From positions 7,963,501 through 8,027,500 of the forward strand of contig NZ_CP109599.1 of assembly GCF_036231945.1 (NCBI RefSeq): 64,000 nucleotides of DNA, written 5' to 3'. Under the pieces are notes generated by a model. That model saw nothing but the letters and a program-made list of their open reading frames with translations, did no database searches and was not told the origin of the DNA. This DNA is from Streptomyces sp. NBC_01429 (GTDB lineage Bacteria > Actinomycetota > Actinomycetes > Streptomycetales > Streptomycetaceae). Position numbers and translations under genes: made by a program. Positions 35,302 through 42,591 of this stretch are shown here, piece after piece (the first letter of the stretch is position 1; each line of letters begins with the position of its first letter).

Positions 35302-35733
35302 ATGGAGACCGCCGAGCGCTTCCGTGCCGCAGTGGAGAAGGGCGAACTCGCCGCACTGGAGGACCTGTTCACCGAGGACATCCGCCTCTACAGCCCGGTG
35401 AAGTTCACCCCCTTCGAGGGCAGGCCCATGGTGCTGGGACTCTTCGGTGTCCTGCTGCGCACCTTCGAGGACTTCCGCTACATCGGACACTTCGAGGGCA
35501 CGGCCGAGACCAGTGCCGACGGCGAAGACGCTTCGTCGGCGATCCTGCTCTTCCGGGCCACCGTGCAGGGGAAGGAGATCCACGGCATGGACCTGCTCCA
35601 GTTCGACGAGACGGGCAGGGTCAAGGAGTTCACCGTGATGGTTCGCCCCCTGTCCGCCGTTCAGGCCCTGGGGCAAGCCGTACTCGCGGGACTGGTCGCC
35701 GACGGCCTCGCCCCCGAGCCCGCCGACCGGTAG
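35302..35733 (+). CDS. SnoaL/NTF2-like protein
   Basis: A 143-residue cone-fold protein (AAVEKGELAALEDLFTEDIR, YSPVKFTPFEGRPMVLGLFG, EIHGMDLLQFDETGRVKEFT, VMVRPLSAVQALGQAVLAGL). This resembles SnoaL-like proteins with polyketide-cyclase- or isomerase-like folds. GAGGAGGGG precedes the ATG. The PadR regulator is divergent and an alpha/beta hydrolase follows 76 bases later, so the three form a small inducible unit. Confidence 0.8.
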   Translation: METAERFRAAVEKGELAALEDLFTEDIRLYSPVKFTPFEGRPMVLGLFGVLLRTFEDFRYIGHFEGTAETSADGEDASSAILLFRATVQGKEIHGMDLLQFDETGRVKEFTVMVRPLSAVQALGQAVLAGLVADGLAPEPADR

Positions 35734-35809
35734 AGGACCATGGGAAGGGATCGCTCGGAAGCGGGTCCGCCGCGATCTGTTCCCCCGGCGATGAGGAAGG
35801 AACGGGCCA

Positions 35810-36610
35810 ATGCGGTACACGACAACGCCTGACGGGATCCGCATCGCCTACCAGGTCCAGGGCGAGGGGCCAACGCTCGTTCTGCTGGCGGGCCAGGCGA
35901 ACAATCACCACTGGTGGGACGGCATCCGTGACGACTTCCACGTCGCCCACAGCACGGTCACGCTCGACTACCGCGGTACGGGAAAGAGCGACAAGCCCGA
36001 CAGGCCCTACAGCACCGAAGCCTTCGCGCGAGACGTGATCGCGGTGCTGGACGAACTCGGCGTCGACCGGGCCGACGTGTACGGCACCTCCATGGGCGGA
36101 CGCGTGGCCCAGCACCTCGCGGCCCGCCGGCCGCACCGGGTGCGCGCCCTGGTGCTCGGCTGCACGTCGCCCGGCGGCCCGCACGCCGTCGAACGCGACA
36201 ACAACGTGCGCCGATCGCTGGCACAGCCTCAACCGGGTGCGGCACGACAGGCCCTGCTCGAACTGATGTACACGCCGGCCTGGCTGGCGACCCACCCGGG
36301 CCCGTACCAGACACTCGGTGACCCGGACATGCCCGCCCACGCCCGGCGCCGCCACCTGGCTGCCAGTAACCAGCACGACGCGTGGGACCTGCTGCCCGGC
36401 ATCAGCGCGCCCACCCTGGTCGTGCACGGCGGCGACGACCTGCTCAACCCCGCCGCCAACGCTCCCTTGCTCGCGAACCGCATTCCCGGTGCCCGGCTTC
36501 ACTCGATCCCCGGGGCGCGGCACGCCTATTTCGAGGAGTTCCGCGCCGTCGCGAGCCCGCTCGTCCTGGACTTCCTCACCACGGTGCCGCACGGGTCACC
36601 TGGCCCGTGA
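35810..36610 (+). CDS. Alpha/beta hydrolase
   Basis: A 266-residue protein with the nucleophile elbow YGTSMGGRVA (S94), an LLAGQ oxyanion region in place of the common HG motif, the DYRGTGKSDKP loop, an acid in VVHGGDDLLNP and the catalytic histidine in GARHAYFEEF. These are features of the 3-oxoadipate enol-lactonase/proline-iminopeptidase-like group. GAGGAAGGAAC lies upstream. It probably hydrolyses an ester or lactone in the pathway controlled by the PadR protein. Confidence 0.82.
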   Translation: MRYTTTPDGIRIAYQVQGEGPTLVLLAGQANNHHWWDGIRDDFHVAHSTVTLDYRGTGKSDKPDRPYSTEAFARDVIAVLDELGVDRADVYGTSMGGRVAQHLAARRPHRVRALVLGCTSPGGPHAVERDNNVRRSLAQPQPGAARQALLELMYTPAWLATHPGPYQTLGDPDMPAHARRRHLAASNQHDAWDLLPGISAPTLVVHGGDDLLNPAANAPLLANRIPGARLHSIPGARHAYFEEFRAVASPLVLDFLTTVPHGSPGP

Positions 36611-36624
36611 AGCCCGCAACCTTA

Positions 36625-36863
36625 CCCGGGCGGAGGGCGCGGCCTTCGCCCTCTGCTCCGCGGCCGACGCCGGAGCGGCGGCCGTCGCCCCGTCCGCCCA
36701 GGTCTTCCGGGCTCAGAACGTCCCGCGGGGCCGGTCCGTCGCGCTCGAGGCGAGCGGCCCCGGCACGACGACGGTGATCGTCACCGAGTACTGGGCCGGC
36801 GGCGACCCGACGCGGGTCCGGTACTCCCTCCCCGCTCGCGGAGGCGAAATCACCGACAATTAG
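36625..36863 (+). pseudogene. Possible C-terminal gene relic
   Basis: In a frame different from the hydrolase, the sequence reads VFRAQNVPRGRSVALEASGP and WAGGDPTRVRYSLPARGGEI before the stop. This looks like beta-rich coding sequence, but no start or ribosome site belongs to it. No family is recognised. It may be the 3' end of a lost gene or chance. Confidence 0.25.
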
Positions 36864-36967
36864 GAGACGGGCGCACTCCGAGGGAAAATCCCTCCGAGGT
36901 ACCCGGATGAAGGGCACTTGACGTGCAAGGATTGAGTCACAGGTACCCCGGTATTAGCCTAAGTCCC

Positions 36968-37219
36968 ATGCCAGCACTCAACGTAGATTTTTCCGACGCG
37001 GAACTCGAAGAGCTCAGGGCGATCGCCCAGGAGCGGGGCATGCCGATGAAGGCATTCGTGCGGGCCTCGACGGGAGACGCCATCGCCCATCACCGGGCCC
37101 TGCGGAGTGGCGCCGAGGTGTTCAGGAGCGTCTTCGCCGACCCTGCGCTGGCCGACGCCATCTCCGCGGCGGGCATCGAGGACGGTCCGGCCCCCAGCAA
37201 GGCGCGCAGGGCTGCCTGA
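36968..37219 (+). CDS. Antitoxin of a Phd/Doc-like toxin-antitoxin pair
   Basis: An 83-residue protein starting MPALNVDFSDAELEELRAIA, then QERGMPMKAFVRASTGDAIA. This is the layout of a ribbon-helix-helix-type antitoxin DNA-binding domain seen in actinobacterial type II systems. The C-terminal half (AEVFRSVFADPALADAISAA) would wrap the toxin. The stop is three bases before the toxin gene, as in type II operons. It probably binds its own promoter. Confidence 0.65.
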   Translation: MPALNVDFSDAELEELRAIAQERGMPMKAFVRASTGDAIAHHRALRSGAEVFRSVFADPALADAISAAGIEDGPAPSKARRAA

Positions 37220-37222
37220 GCC

Positions 37223-37600
37223 ATGCCGCCTCAGATTCATGTCGATGTGCGCTGGCTGCTCCAGCAGCACGAGACAGCGCTACCCGAGCAGCCCCTCGTC
37301 ACCGATTTCTCCGCGCTGGTGGCCGCAGTCGCCCGCCACCGCGTCGACCCGCCCCGGCTGGGCATCGACTCGGACGCTTCCTGGCGTGCCGCCGCCCTGC
37401 TGCACACCCTGCTGACGCTGCGGCCTCTGCCCGCCCTGAACGTCCGCTACGCGTGTGCGATCACTCTCGCGTACATGCACGCCAGCGGTGAGGGGATCGA
37501 CGCCCCCTACGGCGAACTCGTTGAACTCTGCAAAGACCTGCTCGCCGTCGAAGAGGATGTTTTCGGCGCCGCCGACAAGATCCGCTCCTGGCGCGTCTGA
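37223..37600 (+). CDS. Doc/Fic-like toxin lacking the canonical Fic motif
   Basis: A 125-residue protein resembling the group called fic-family toxin component in Streptomyces: IHVDVRWLLQQHE, VTDFSALVAAVARHRVDPPR, SWRAAALLHTLLTLRPLPAL and NVRYACAITLAYMHASGEGI. At the place where Doc has the HxFx(D/N)xN(K/G)R loop, it reads LRPLPALNVRYACA, so the His and most catalytic residues are absent. Either it uses another mechanism or is an inactive relative. A hairpin follows. Confidence 0.65.
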   Translation: MPPQIHVDVRWLLQQHETALPEQPLVTDFSALVAAVARHRVDPPRLGIDSDASWRAAALLHTLLTLRPLPALNVRYACAITLAYMHASGEGIDAPYGELVELCKDLLAVEEDVFGAADKIRSWRV

Positions 37601-37662
37601 CCTCCGCACGACGCCGGTCCACAGTCTCGGGTGGTCGGTACCGGGCGCCGCACCAGCAGGGC

Positions 37663-37695
37663 CCGTCCGGGAGAGGTCCCGCCCCTCCCGGACGG
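37663..37695. terminator. Hairpin between the toxin gene and the TetR gene
   Basis: CCGTCCGGGAG (37663-37673) and CTCCCGGACGG (37685-37695) form an 11-bp perfect stem in the convergent space, so it can end transcription from both sides. Confidence 0.65.
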
Positions 37696-37710
37696 AGCCC
37701 CGCTACGCGA

Positions 37711-38427
37711 TCACGGCGGGAGCGGGCCGTGGAGGCCCGATGCGCTCCGGTGCGGGCCGCTCCCGTGCGGGCTCCGTCCACGGACCAGCGGCAGGAAGAC
37801 CTCGTCGACGATCTCGGTGAGGACGGCTTCCGGCACAGCCGGGACGCCGAGCGTCACGTACTCGTTGCGCAGCAGCGCCATGGGCGCGTACGCGACTCGG
37901 GGGTGCAGCGCCTCGGGCGCCGCCTCGCCGCGGGCCACCGCCCGGCCGAGCAGGGTCAGCCATGCCGCCTCGTGCGTACCGTCCGCCGCCGGGTCGCGCA
38001 GCCTGGCCAGGAGCTCCGGAGTGCCGCTGGCCGCCGCGATCAGGCCGCGCAGGATCTCCCCGTACGGCGATGACCAGGTACTGTTCGCGCGCCGCAGCAT
38101 CTCCAGGGTGTCGCCGCGCAGCGAGCCGGTGTCCGGCAGGACGGTCTCCGCCGCGGCAAGTCGACGGTACGCCGCTACGCCGAGGGCGACGCGATTCGGC
38201 CAGCGGCGGTAAAGCGCGTTCTTGTTCGTCCCGGCCCGCCGGGCCACCTCGTCCATCGTCAGGCCGGGGACACCGGACTCCTTCAGCACCTCGGCAGCCG
38301 CTCGCAGGATGGCCTCCTCCAGAGCGGCCCCGCGCCGCCGCGTCGCCGCGGCCTGTCGCGGTTCCTTCCCGGCTCCTGCCACCGGTTGTCCCCTCTCGCC
38401 CCGCACAGCTGGATCTACGGTACGCAT
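37711..38427 (-). CDS. TetR-family transcriptional regulator
   Basis: A 238-residue protein from ATG 38427 (GGAAAG upstream; ATG 38442 is an alternative). The HTH is at about residues 35-80: LEEAILRAAAEVLKESGVPG, LTMDEVARRAGTNKNALYRR, WPNRVALG. The C-terminal domain is of the TetR_C type common for ligand-responsive repressors. The promoter region contains two identical palindromes, probably its operators. It is divergent from the relic at 38516, whose ancestral gene may have been its target. Confidence 0.85.
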   Translation of the reverse strand: MRTVDPAVRGERGQPVAGAGKEPRQAAATRRRGAALEEAILRAAAEVLKESGVPGLTMDEVARRAGTNKNALYRRWPNRVALGVAAYRRLAAAETVLPDTGSLRGDTLEMLRRANSTWSSPYGEILRGLIAAASGTPELLARLRDPAADGTHEAAWLTLLGRAVARGEAAPEALHPRVAYAPMALLRNEYVTLGVPAVPEAVLTEIVDEVFLPLVRGRSPHGSGPHRSASGLHGPLPP

Positions 38428-38472
38428 CGTACTTTCCGGCATTCCGCGAGCTCTGCTCCAGGGCGTGCGCAA

Positions 38473-38508
38473 GGTACGGTGAGTACCTAATAAGGTACGT
38501 CCAGTACC
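38473..38508. promoter_or_regulatory. Twin GGTAC-N5-GTACC operator boxes
   Basis: Two copies of the palindrome GGTAC-N5-GTACC occupy 38473-38487 and 38494-38508, with starts exactly 21 bp apart (two helical turns). They lie between the divergent TetR gene and the relic at 38516, which fits cooperative binding of two TetR dimers. Confidence 0.65.
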
Positions 38509-38515
38509 GTAGAGC

Positions 38516-38866
38516 GTGAGGAGAGTATTCGCCGTGCGCACCTTCGGCATGACCTACGACACCGGCTTCACCACCGCGGGAACCACCACCCGTGAACCCT
38601 TCGACCCCGCCGTCGTCCGCCGCGAGATGCGGATCATCCGCGACGAGCTGCACTGCGACGCCGTTCGCGTCACCGGCGGCGACCGCGACTTCGACAAAGC
38701 GTCCTTCGGCGTTGTCAAGGTCCTCGACGGCGGCCGCACCGGTACCGCGTAACCGGACCTGCCGTGGGAGCCCAAGGCCGCCTTCCACGTGCTCGCTGAG
38801 TACGGCCGGAGCAGGTCCCGCGCGAACTCCGGCCCGGCATCCGCTTCCGCTCCCGCCTCCGGCTGA
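38516..38866 (+). pseudogene. Internally deleted and nonsense-mutated conserved gene
   Basis: The beginning (FGMTYDTGFTTAGTTTREPF, VVRREMRIIRDELHCDAVRV, TGGD) and the end (DKASFGVVKVLDGG, PDLPWEPKAAFHVLAEYGR) correspond, from memory, to a roughly 350-residue TIM-barrel-like conserved actinobacterial protein. Here about 250 central residues are missing between TGGD and RDFDKAS, and an in-frame TAA (38750-38752) separates the last two segments. The gene is dead, although its promoter with the twin operators is still recognisable. Confidence 0.65.
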
Positions 38867-38869
38867 CGC

Positions 38870-39817
38870 TCAGGCAGTGAATCCCGCGTGGACATGGTCG
38901 TGGTGGGTGGCGTCGGTGAAGAACTGGCCCCCAGTACCGCCGGAGATCCGGACCGGGCCGCCCACGTTGTACGAACCGGCCGCCGCCGCGTCGCGCATGA
39001 AGGTCTCCACGAGCCGGCGCGAGGTGGACGGGTCCACGACGGGATGGCCGTCGATCTGCCAGACGTCGAAGGCCCGGCCGCGCGGATGGTCGCTGGGCCG
39101 GTCGGTGCCGAAGACGTTCAGCGGGTGGCCGGAGCGGATCACGCTCACGTACATCCGGTACGTACCCGCCAGTTGGAGCAGCGCGCGCAGAACGCTCTCG
39201 TGGATGTGCCCGCTGCGGACATCGGCGGCCGCCGCGGGAGGCAGTGTGATCCGGGGCTCCGCCAACACCGAGCGAGCGGCGGCGGGCAGCGACGGTACGG
39301 CGCCGCCCGGCCTGGCCGGGTGAAGCGAGGTGACCTCCCAGCGGGGCCGCGCACGACGCAGCCGTACGTCGATCGTCGTGCCGCCCGCGTGCCCCGGAGT
39401 CCACTGCCGGCAGACCACCAGCACACTGGCCGAGTCCGCCAGGATCCCGCCGTACTGGGCGTCGACCACCTGGAGCGCGGCCTCGTCGGCGGTGGGCAGC
39501 AGTGCCCCCGCCGCGTCCACGAGGGACGGCGCCGCGCCCAGCGCGGCCACCCGCCGCTTCGCCGCCGCCACGCCGCCCTGCCCGGCCGACCAGGCCCCGA
39601 TCGCCTCCACCACCTGCACGGCACGCAGCTTGACGGCGGGGTCCACATCGGCGCGGTCGGGCCGCCACGGGGTGGTCGTCGGCAGTGGTACGGGCGAGCG
39701 CGTCGCGGCGACGGCGCTGGCGGCCGGGCCGGCCCGCGAGGCCCCGGAGCACCCGGCGGCGGCCCCCGCCAACAACCCGCCGGTGCCGAGCAGCAGCGCC
39801 CGCCTGCCGAGTCCCAT
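38870..39817 (-). CDS. Lipoprotein with peptidase M15-like C-terminal domain
   Basis: A 315-residue protein whose signal (GRRALLLGTGGLLAGAAAGC) combines a twin-arginine start with a lipobox-like AAAGC. The C-terminal part has SDHPRGRAFDVWQIDG and THHDHVHAGF, the His-Asp and HxH zinc arrangement of M15/VanY-like peptidases and their Streptomyces relatives. The central domain (LRAVQVVEAIGAWSAGQGGV and SVLVVCRQWTPG) is not recognised. It probably acts on peptidoglycan outside the membrane. GAGGTG precedes the ATG. Confidence 0.65.
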   Translation of the reverse strand: MGLGRRALLLGTGGLLAGAAAGCSGASRAGPAASAVAATRSPVPLPTTTPWRPDRADVDPAVKLRAVQVVEAIGAWSAGQGGVAAAKRRVAALGAAPSLVDAAGALLPTADEAALQVVDAQYGGILADSASVLVVCRQWTPGHAGGTTIDVRLRRARPRWEVTSLHPARPGGAVPSLPAAARSVLAEPRITLPPAAAADVRSGHIHESVLRALLQLAGTYRMYVSVIRSGHPLNVFGTDRPSDHPRGRAFDVWQIDGHPVVDPSTSRRLVETFMRDAAAAGSYNVGGPVRISGGTGGQFFTDATHHDHVHAGFTA

Positions 39818-39834
39818 CGTCCGCACCTCGTTCC

Positions 39835-39879
39835 TGGCCCTGGCCCTCTGGCCCTGGCCCTCTGGCCCTGGCCTTGGTC
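39835..39879. repeat. Short direct repeats CTGGCCCTGGCCCT
   Basis: The run is built of CTGGCCCTGGCCCT units in tandem just upstream of the lipoprotein start, covering its likely 5' leader. The copies are nearly perfect and purely simple-sequence. Confidence 0.7.
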
Positions 39880-40024
39880 CTGGTCTCCTGTGCTCCAGAG
39901 TGCGCGACATCGGTCCGGGCCGCATGCCGCCGACTGCGCGCGGATTACTTCCGTCGATGATCCGCTCACCGCCTCCCACAGCGCATATGTGGTGGGTGGA
40001 CACTGGAAGGAGGAGGTGTGAGCG

Positions 40025-40216
40025 ATGCGCAAAACAGTCGACTGCCGGGATTTCCCCAGTGAGACGCAGTGCTCCCTCGCCATCACCGGCGAGGAGGACG
40101 AGGTCGTCCGCGCCGCGGGTGAACACGCCGCTTCCGTGCACGGGCACGAGAACACTCCGGAGCTGCGGGAGCAGATCAGGACCATGCTCAAGGACGATGC
40201 TCCACAGCACGCCTGA
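40025..40216 (+). CDS. DUF1059 small protein
   Basis: A 63-residue protein: MRKTVDCRDFPSETQCSLAI, TGEEDEVVRAAGEHAASVHG, and a helical tail (PELREQIRTMLKDD). It matches the DUF1059 pattern with two cysteines and the A(x)2HA(x)2VH helix. GGAGGAGG precedes the ATG. The protein is small, acidic and cytosolic; function unknown. A strong hairpin follows. Confidence 0.78.
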   Translation: MRKTVDCRDFPSETQCSLAITGEEDEVVRAAGEHAASVHGHENTPELREQIRTMLKDDAPQHA

Positions 40217-40287
40217 CCGGCCCCGCGGACGCGTTCCATGCGAAACCCGCGAACGCGCGAACCTGTGAATCCCACGAAACCGCGAAA

Positions 40288-40326
40288 GCTCCGGCCGCCC
40301 GGCGAGTCCCGTCGGGCGGCCGGAGC
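40288..40326. terminator. Strong bidirectional hairpin
   Basis: GCTCCGGCCGCCCG (40288-40301) and CGGGCGGCCGGAGC (40313-40326) form a perfect 14-bp stem between the convergent DUF1059 and hydrolase genes. Confidence 0.7.
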
Positions 40327-40354
40327 GTGCTCGGCTCGGCGCGGTGCGCGAGGT

Positions 40355-41263
40355 TCACCAGTGGCCCGGGCGAGGCTCGGCGGCAGTCCCCGCCGAGGCG
40401 AGAAACGGTTCGAGAAGGCCGAGCAGCTTCTCGGGGCGGTGCAGCGGGATGATGTGGCCGCAGTCCTCGATGATGTGGCCGACGAGATGATCGGCGACCG
40501 GCCGTAGTTGCCGTTCGAGGGCTCTGCCCACCGGGCGGGCCCCGATGGCCATGGTGGGCACGATCAGCCGGCCCGTAGCGACGGCTTCCTGGATCTGTTC
40601 GGCGCTCGTCGGCAGCGCACGGTAGTACGAGCAGGCGCAGCGCAGAGCCTCGGTCCCGGTGTACGCGTGGACGAAGGCGTCCCGGACGGCGGGATCGACG
40701 CCGTCCCCGAGAGAGCCCGTGCCGAGGAACCAGTCGATGTACGGGGCTTCGTGCCCGGTGAGTACGGTTTCCGCGAGGCCGGGAACGGCGTGGAAGCCGA
40801 ACCACCACGGAGCCCCGTGGGCGAGGAATTCCTCGGCACCGGGCAGGCTGCCCAGAAGCGACTCCATGACCACGAGTTGCCGGACGAGGCCGGGGCGGCG
40901 CATGGCGAGAAGAAAGGCCGGTGGGGTGCCGGCGTCGATGCCGACCACGGCCGCCGAACTCTCCCCGAGTGCGTCGAGGAGGGCCTCGGCGTCGGTCGCG
41001 AGGTTGCCGGCGTCGTAGCCGTCCCTCGCGTGTGTGCTCGCGCCTGTTCCCCGCAGGTCCGGCGCGATCACTCGGTATTGCCCCGCAAGGCCGTCCAGGA
41101 CATCGGTCCACAGTTGCCAGGTGTGCGGGAAGCCGTGCAGCAGCAGCACGGCCGGCCCCTCGCCGGCAAGAGCCACGTTGAGGTCGACGCCGTTCACCGT
41201 GACCCGCCGGAGTTCGACGCCTGACGGGCGAGGGACGGGTGTGCGGCGCGGTGCGTCAGACAC
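40355..41263 (-). CDS. Alpha/beta hydrolase of the epoxide hydrolase/haloacid dehalogenase type
   Basis: A protein of about 302 residues. GGAGG lies four bases before the GTG at 41263; an ATG 18 bases upstream has no ribosome site. Motifs are HGFPHTWQLW, APDLRGTGAS, a nucleophile elbow VVGIDAGTPPAF with Asp at 110 rather than Ser, and the catalytic His in EDCGHIIPLHRPE. An Asp nucleophile indicates epoxide hydrolase or dehalogenase chemistry. An HxlR regulator gene faces it, so expression is probably inducible. Confidence 0.82.
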   Translation of the reverse strand: MSDAPRRTPVPRPSGVELRRVTVNGVDLNVALAGEGPAVLLLHGFPHTWQLWTDVLDGLAGQYRVIAPDLRGTGASTHARDGYDAGNLATDAEALLDALGESSAAVVGIDAGTPPAFLLAMRRPGLVRQLVVMESLLGSLPGAEEFLAHGAPWWFGFHAVPGLAETVLTGHEAPYIDWFLGTGSLGDGVDPAVRDAFVHAYTGTEALRCACSYYRALPTSAEQIQEAVATGRLIVPTMAIGARPVGRALERQLRPVADHLVGHIIEDCGHIIPLHRPEKLLGLLEPFLASAGTAAEPRPGHW

Positions 41264-41391
41264 GGGACCTCCATGGGTCACGAAGGTATGGGTTATGTGG
41301 AATAGGTGGTTACGAATAGTGACAACAAAACGATAGGTAACTAAGATGAGAGAGCCAAGACCGCACTTTTGCCACAGGTGGTGAGTTCCAG

Positions 41392-41799
41392 GTGACCTCC
41401 TCGACGCGACGCCCCTCTTCCGGGAATCGTGGAGATCTGTTCGATCCGCAGTGTCCGACCCGCCGTCTGCTCGACCGGATCGGCACGAAATGGACGTCCA
41501 TGGCCATCAAGGTGCTGGCGGAGGCGTCCCCGGAGGAGGTGCGCTTCGCGGAACTGCGGCGCAGGATGACCGGCGTCTCGCAGAAGATGCTGTCGGTCAC
41601 CCTTCAAGGGCTGACCCGTGATGGCCTGGTCAACCGCCGAGTGGAGGCGTCAGTGCCACCACGCGTGTACTACGGGCTCACCCCGCTCGGCCTGACACTG
41701 GAAGAACCGCTGGCGATGCTTCGTGAGTGGGCCGAGGAACACATGGCCGAGATCGACCACGCGAACCAGCGCGGCCAGGAACACCCGGTCGGCGCCTGA
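41392..41799 (+). CDS. HxlR-family transcriptional regulator
   Basis: A 135-residue winged-helix protein from GTG. It has the HxlR signature CPTRRLLDRIGTKWTSMAIK, the recognition helix region RRRMTGVSQKMLSVTLQGL and the wing VPPRVYYGLTPLG. The N-terminal cysteine in DPQCPTRR is the position used for redox or electrophile sensing in YodB/HypR-type members. It is divergent from the Asp-nucleophile hydrolase; an imperfect GTTAC/GTAAC pair lies in the intergenic region. Confidence 0.85.
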   Translation: MTSSTRRPSSGNRGDLFDPQCPTRRLLDRIGTKWTSMAIKVLAEASPEEVRFAELRRRMTGVSQKMLSVTLQGLTRDGLVNRRVEASVPPRVYYGLTPLGLTLEEPLAMLREWAEEHMAEIDHANQRGQEHPVGA

Positions 41800-41864
41800 T
41801 GATCCCGCAGCTGATCCGGCAGTTGATCTCGCAGCGCGACTCCGCCTGAATCGCCCGGCTCCGC

Positions 41865-41895
41865 TTGACCTTGACACGGTGACAAGGTCTTCACT
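41865..41895 (+). promoter_or_regulatory. MerR-type promoter and operator
   Basis: The perfect inverted repeat GACCTTG-N9-CAAGGTC (41867-41889) overlaps a TTGACC -35 box at 41865-41870, and a weak -10 (TTCACT at 41890-41895) follows after 19 bases. The long spacer with a central dyad is the classical MerR-activated layout. It is upstream of the HEAT-repeat gene whose operon encodes a MerR protein. Confidence 0.6.
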
Positions 41896-41916
41896 ACAGC
41901 CGAGGAGGTGGTCCCG

Positions 41917-42585
41917 ATGACCATGGCGAAACAGGACGCGGATACGATTCGAGCTCTCCAGGGGCTGGAGGACAGCCGCTCGTCAGTGCGGCTGCGGGCA
42001 GCGCTGGCGGTCGGCACGACCCCTGATCCGCAGTTCATCGACAAGCTCATCGAACGATGCGCGATCGAACCCGAATTCTCCGTGCGCGAAATGCTGACGT
42101 GGGCACTCACCCGCCACTCAGCGTCGATGACGGTCCCGGAGCTTCTCGTCGAAGTCCGTTCGGAGCGTGCGCAGGCGCGGAGCCAGGCGCTGCACACGCT
42201 GTCCAAGATCGGGGATCGGCAGGCGTGGCCGGCGATCACACGGGCGCTGCTGTCCGACGGCGACGACGAGGTGGCGCGGAGCGCTTGGCGGGCAGCGATC
42301 GTGCTCGTACCGGAAGGCGCGGAGCCCGACTTGGCCGCGGCGCTGTCGACACAGCTCGGGCGCGGCGAACGTGAGACGCAGCTGAGCCTCAGCCGGGCGC
42401 TGATCGCGCTCGGTGAGGTGATTCTGCCGACTTTGCGCGCTGCGCTGACGGATCTCGACCCCCGCGTGAGCGCGCACGCGATGGCCACGGAACGGTTGTT
42501 GCGCGACCCGGACGCCGGATTCGAGTTCGCGAGCGAGGAGGCGAAGCGCGTCGTGGCCCTCGGCAGGACCGGCCAGGAGGAGTGA
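41917..42585 (+). CDS. HEAT-repeat protein
   Basis: A 222-residue protein built of HEAT-like helical pairs (VRLRAALAVGTTPDPQFIDK, VREMLTWALTRH, ARSQALHTLSKIGDRQAWPA, ITRALLSDGDDEVARSAWRA, RALIALGEVILPTLRAALTD, PRVSAHAMATERLLRDPDAG). GGAGG lies nine bases before the ATG. It is cotranscribed with a MerR protein that carries the same type of repeats at its C-terminus. The paired repeats could bind the same partner or each other. No enzyme motif is present. Confidence 0.75.
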   Translation: MTMAKQDADTIRALQGLEDSRSSVRLRAALAVGTTPDPQFIDKLIERCAIEPEFSVREMLTWALTRHSASMTVPELLVEVRSERAQARSQALHTLSKIGDRQAWPAITRALLSDGDDEVARSAWRAAIVLVPEGAEPDLAAALSTQLGRGERETQLSLSRALIALGEVILPTLRAALTDLDPRVSAHAMATERLLRDPDAGFEFASEEAKRVVALGRTGQEE

Positions 42586-42591
42586 TGGGCC

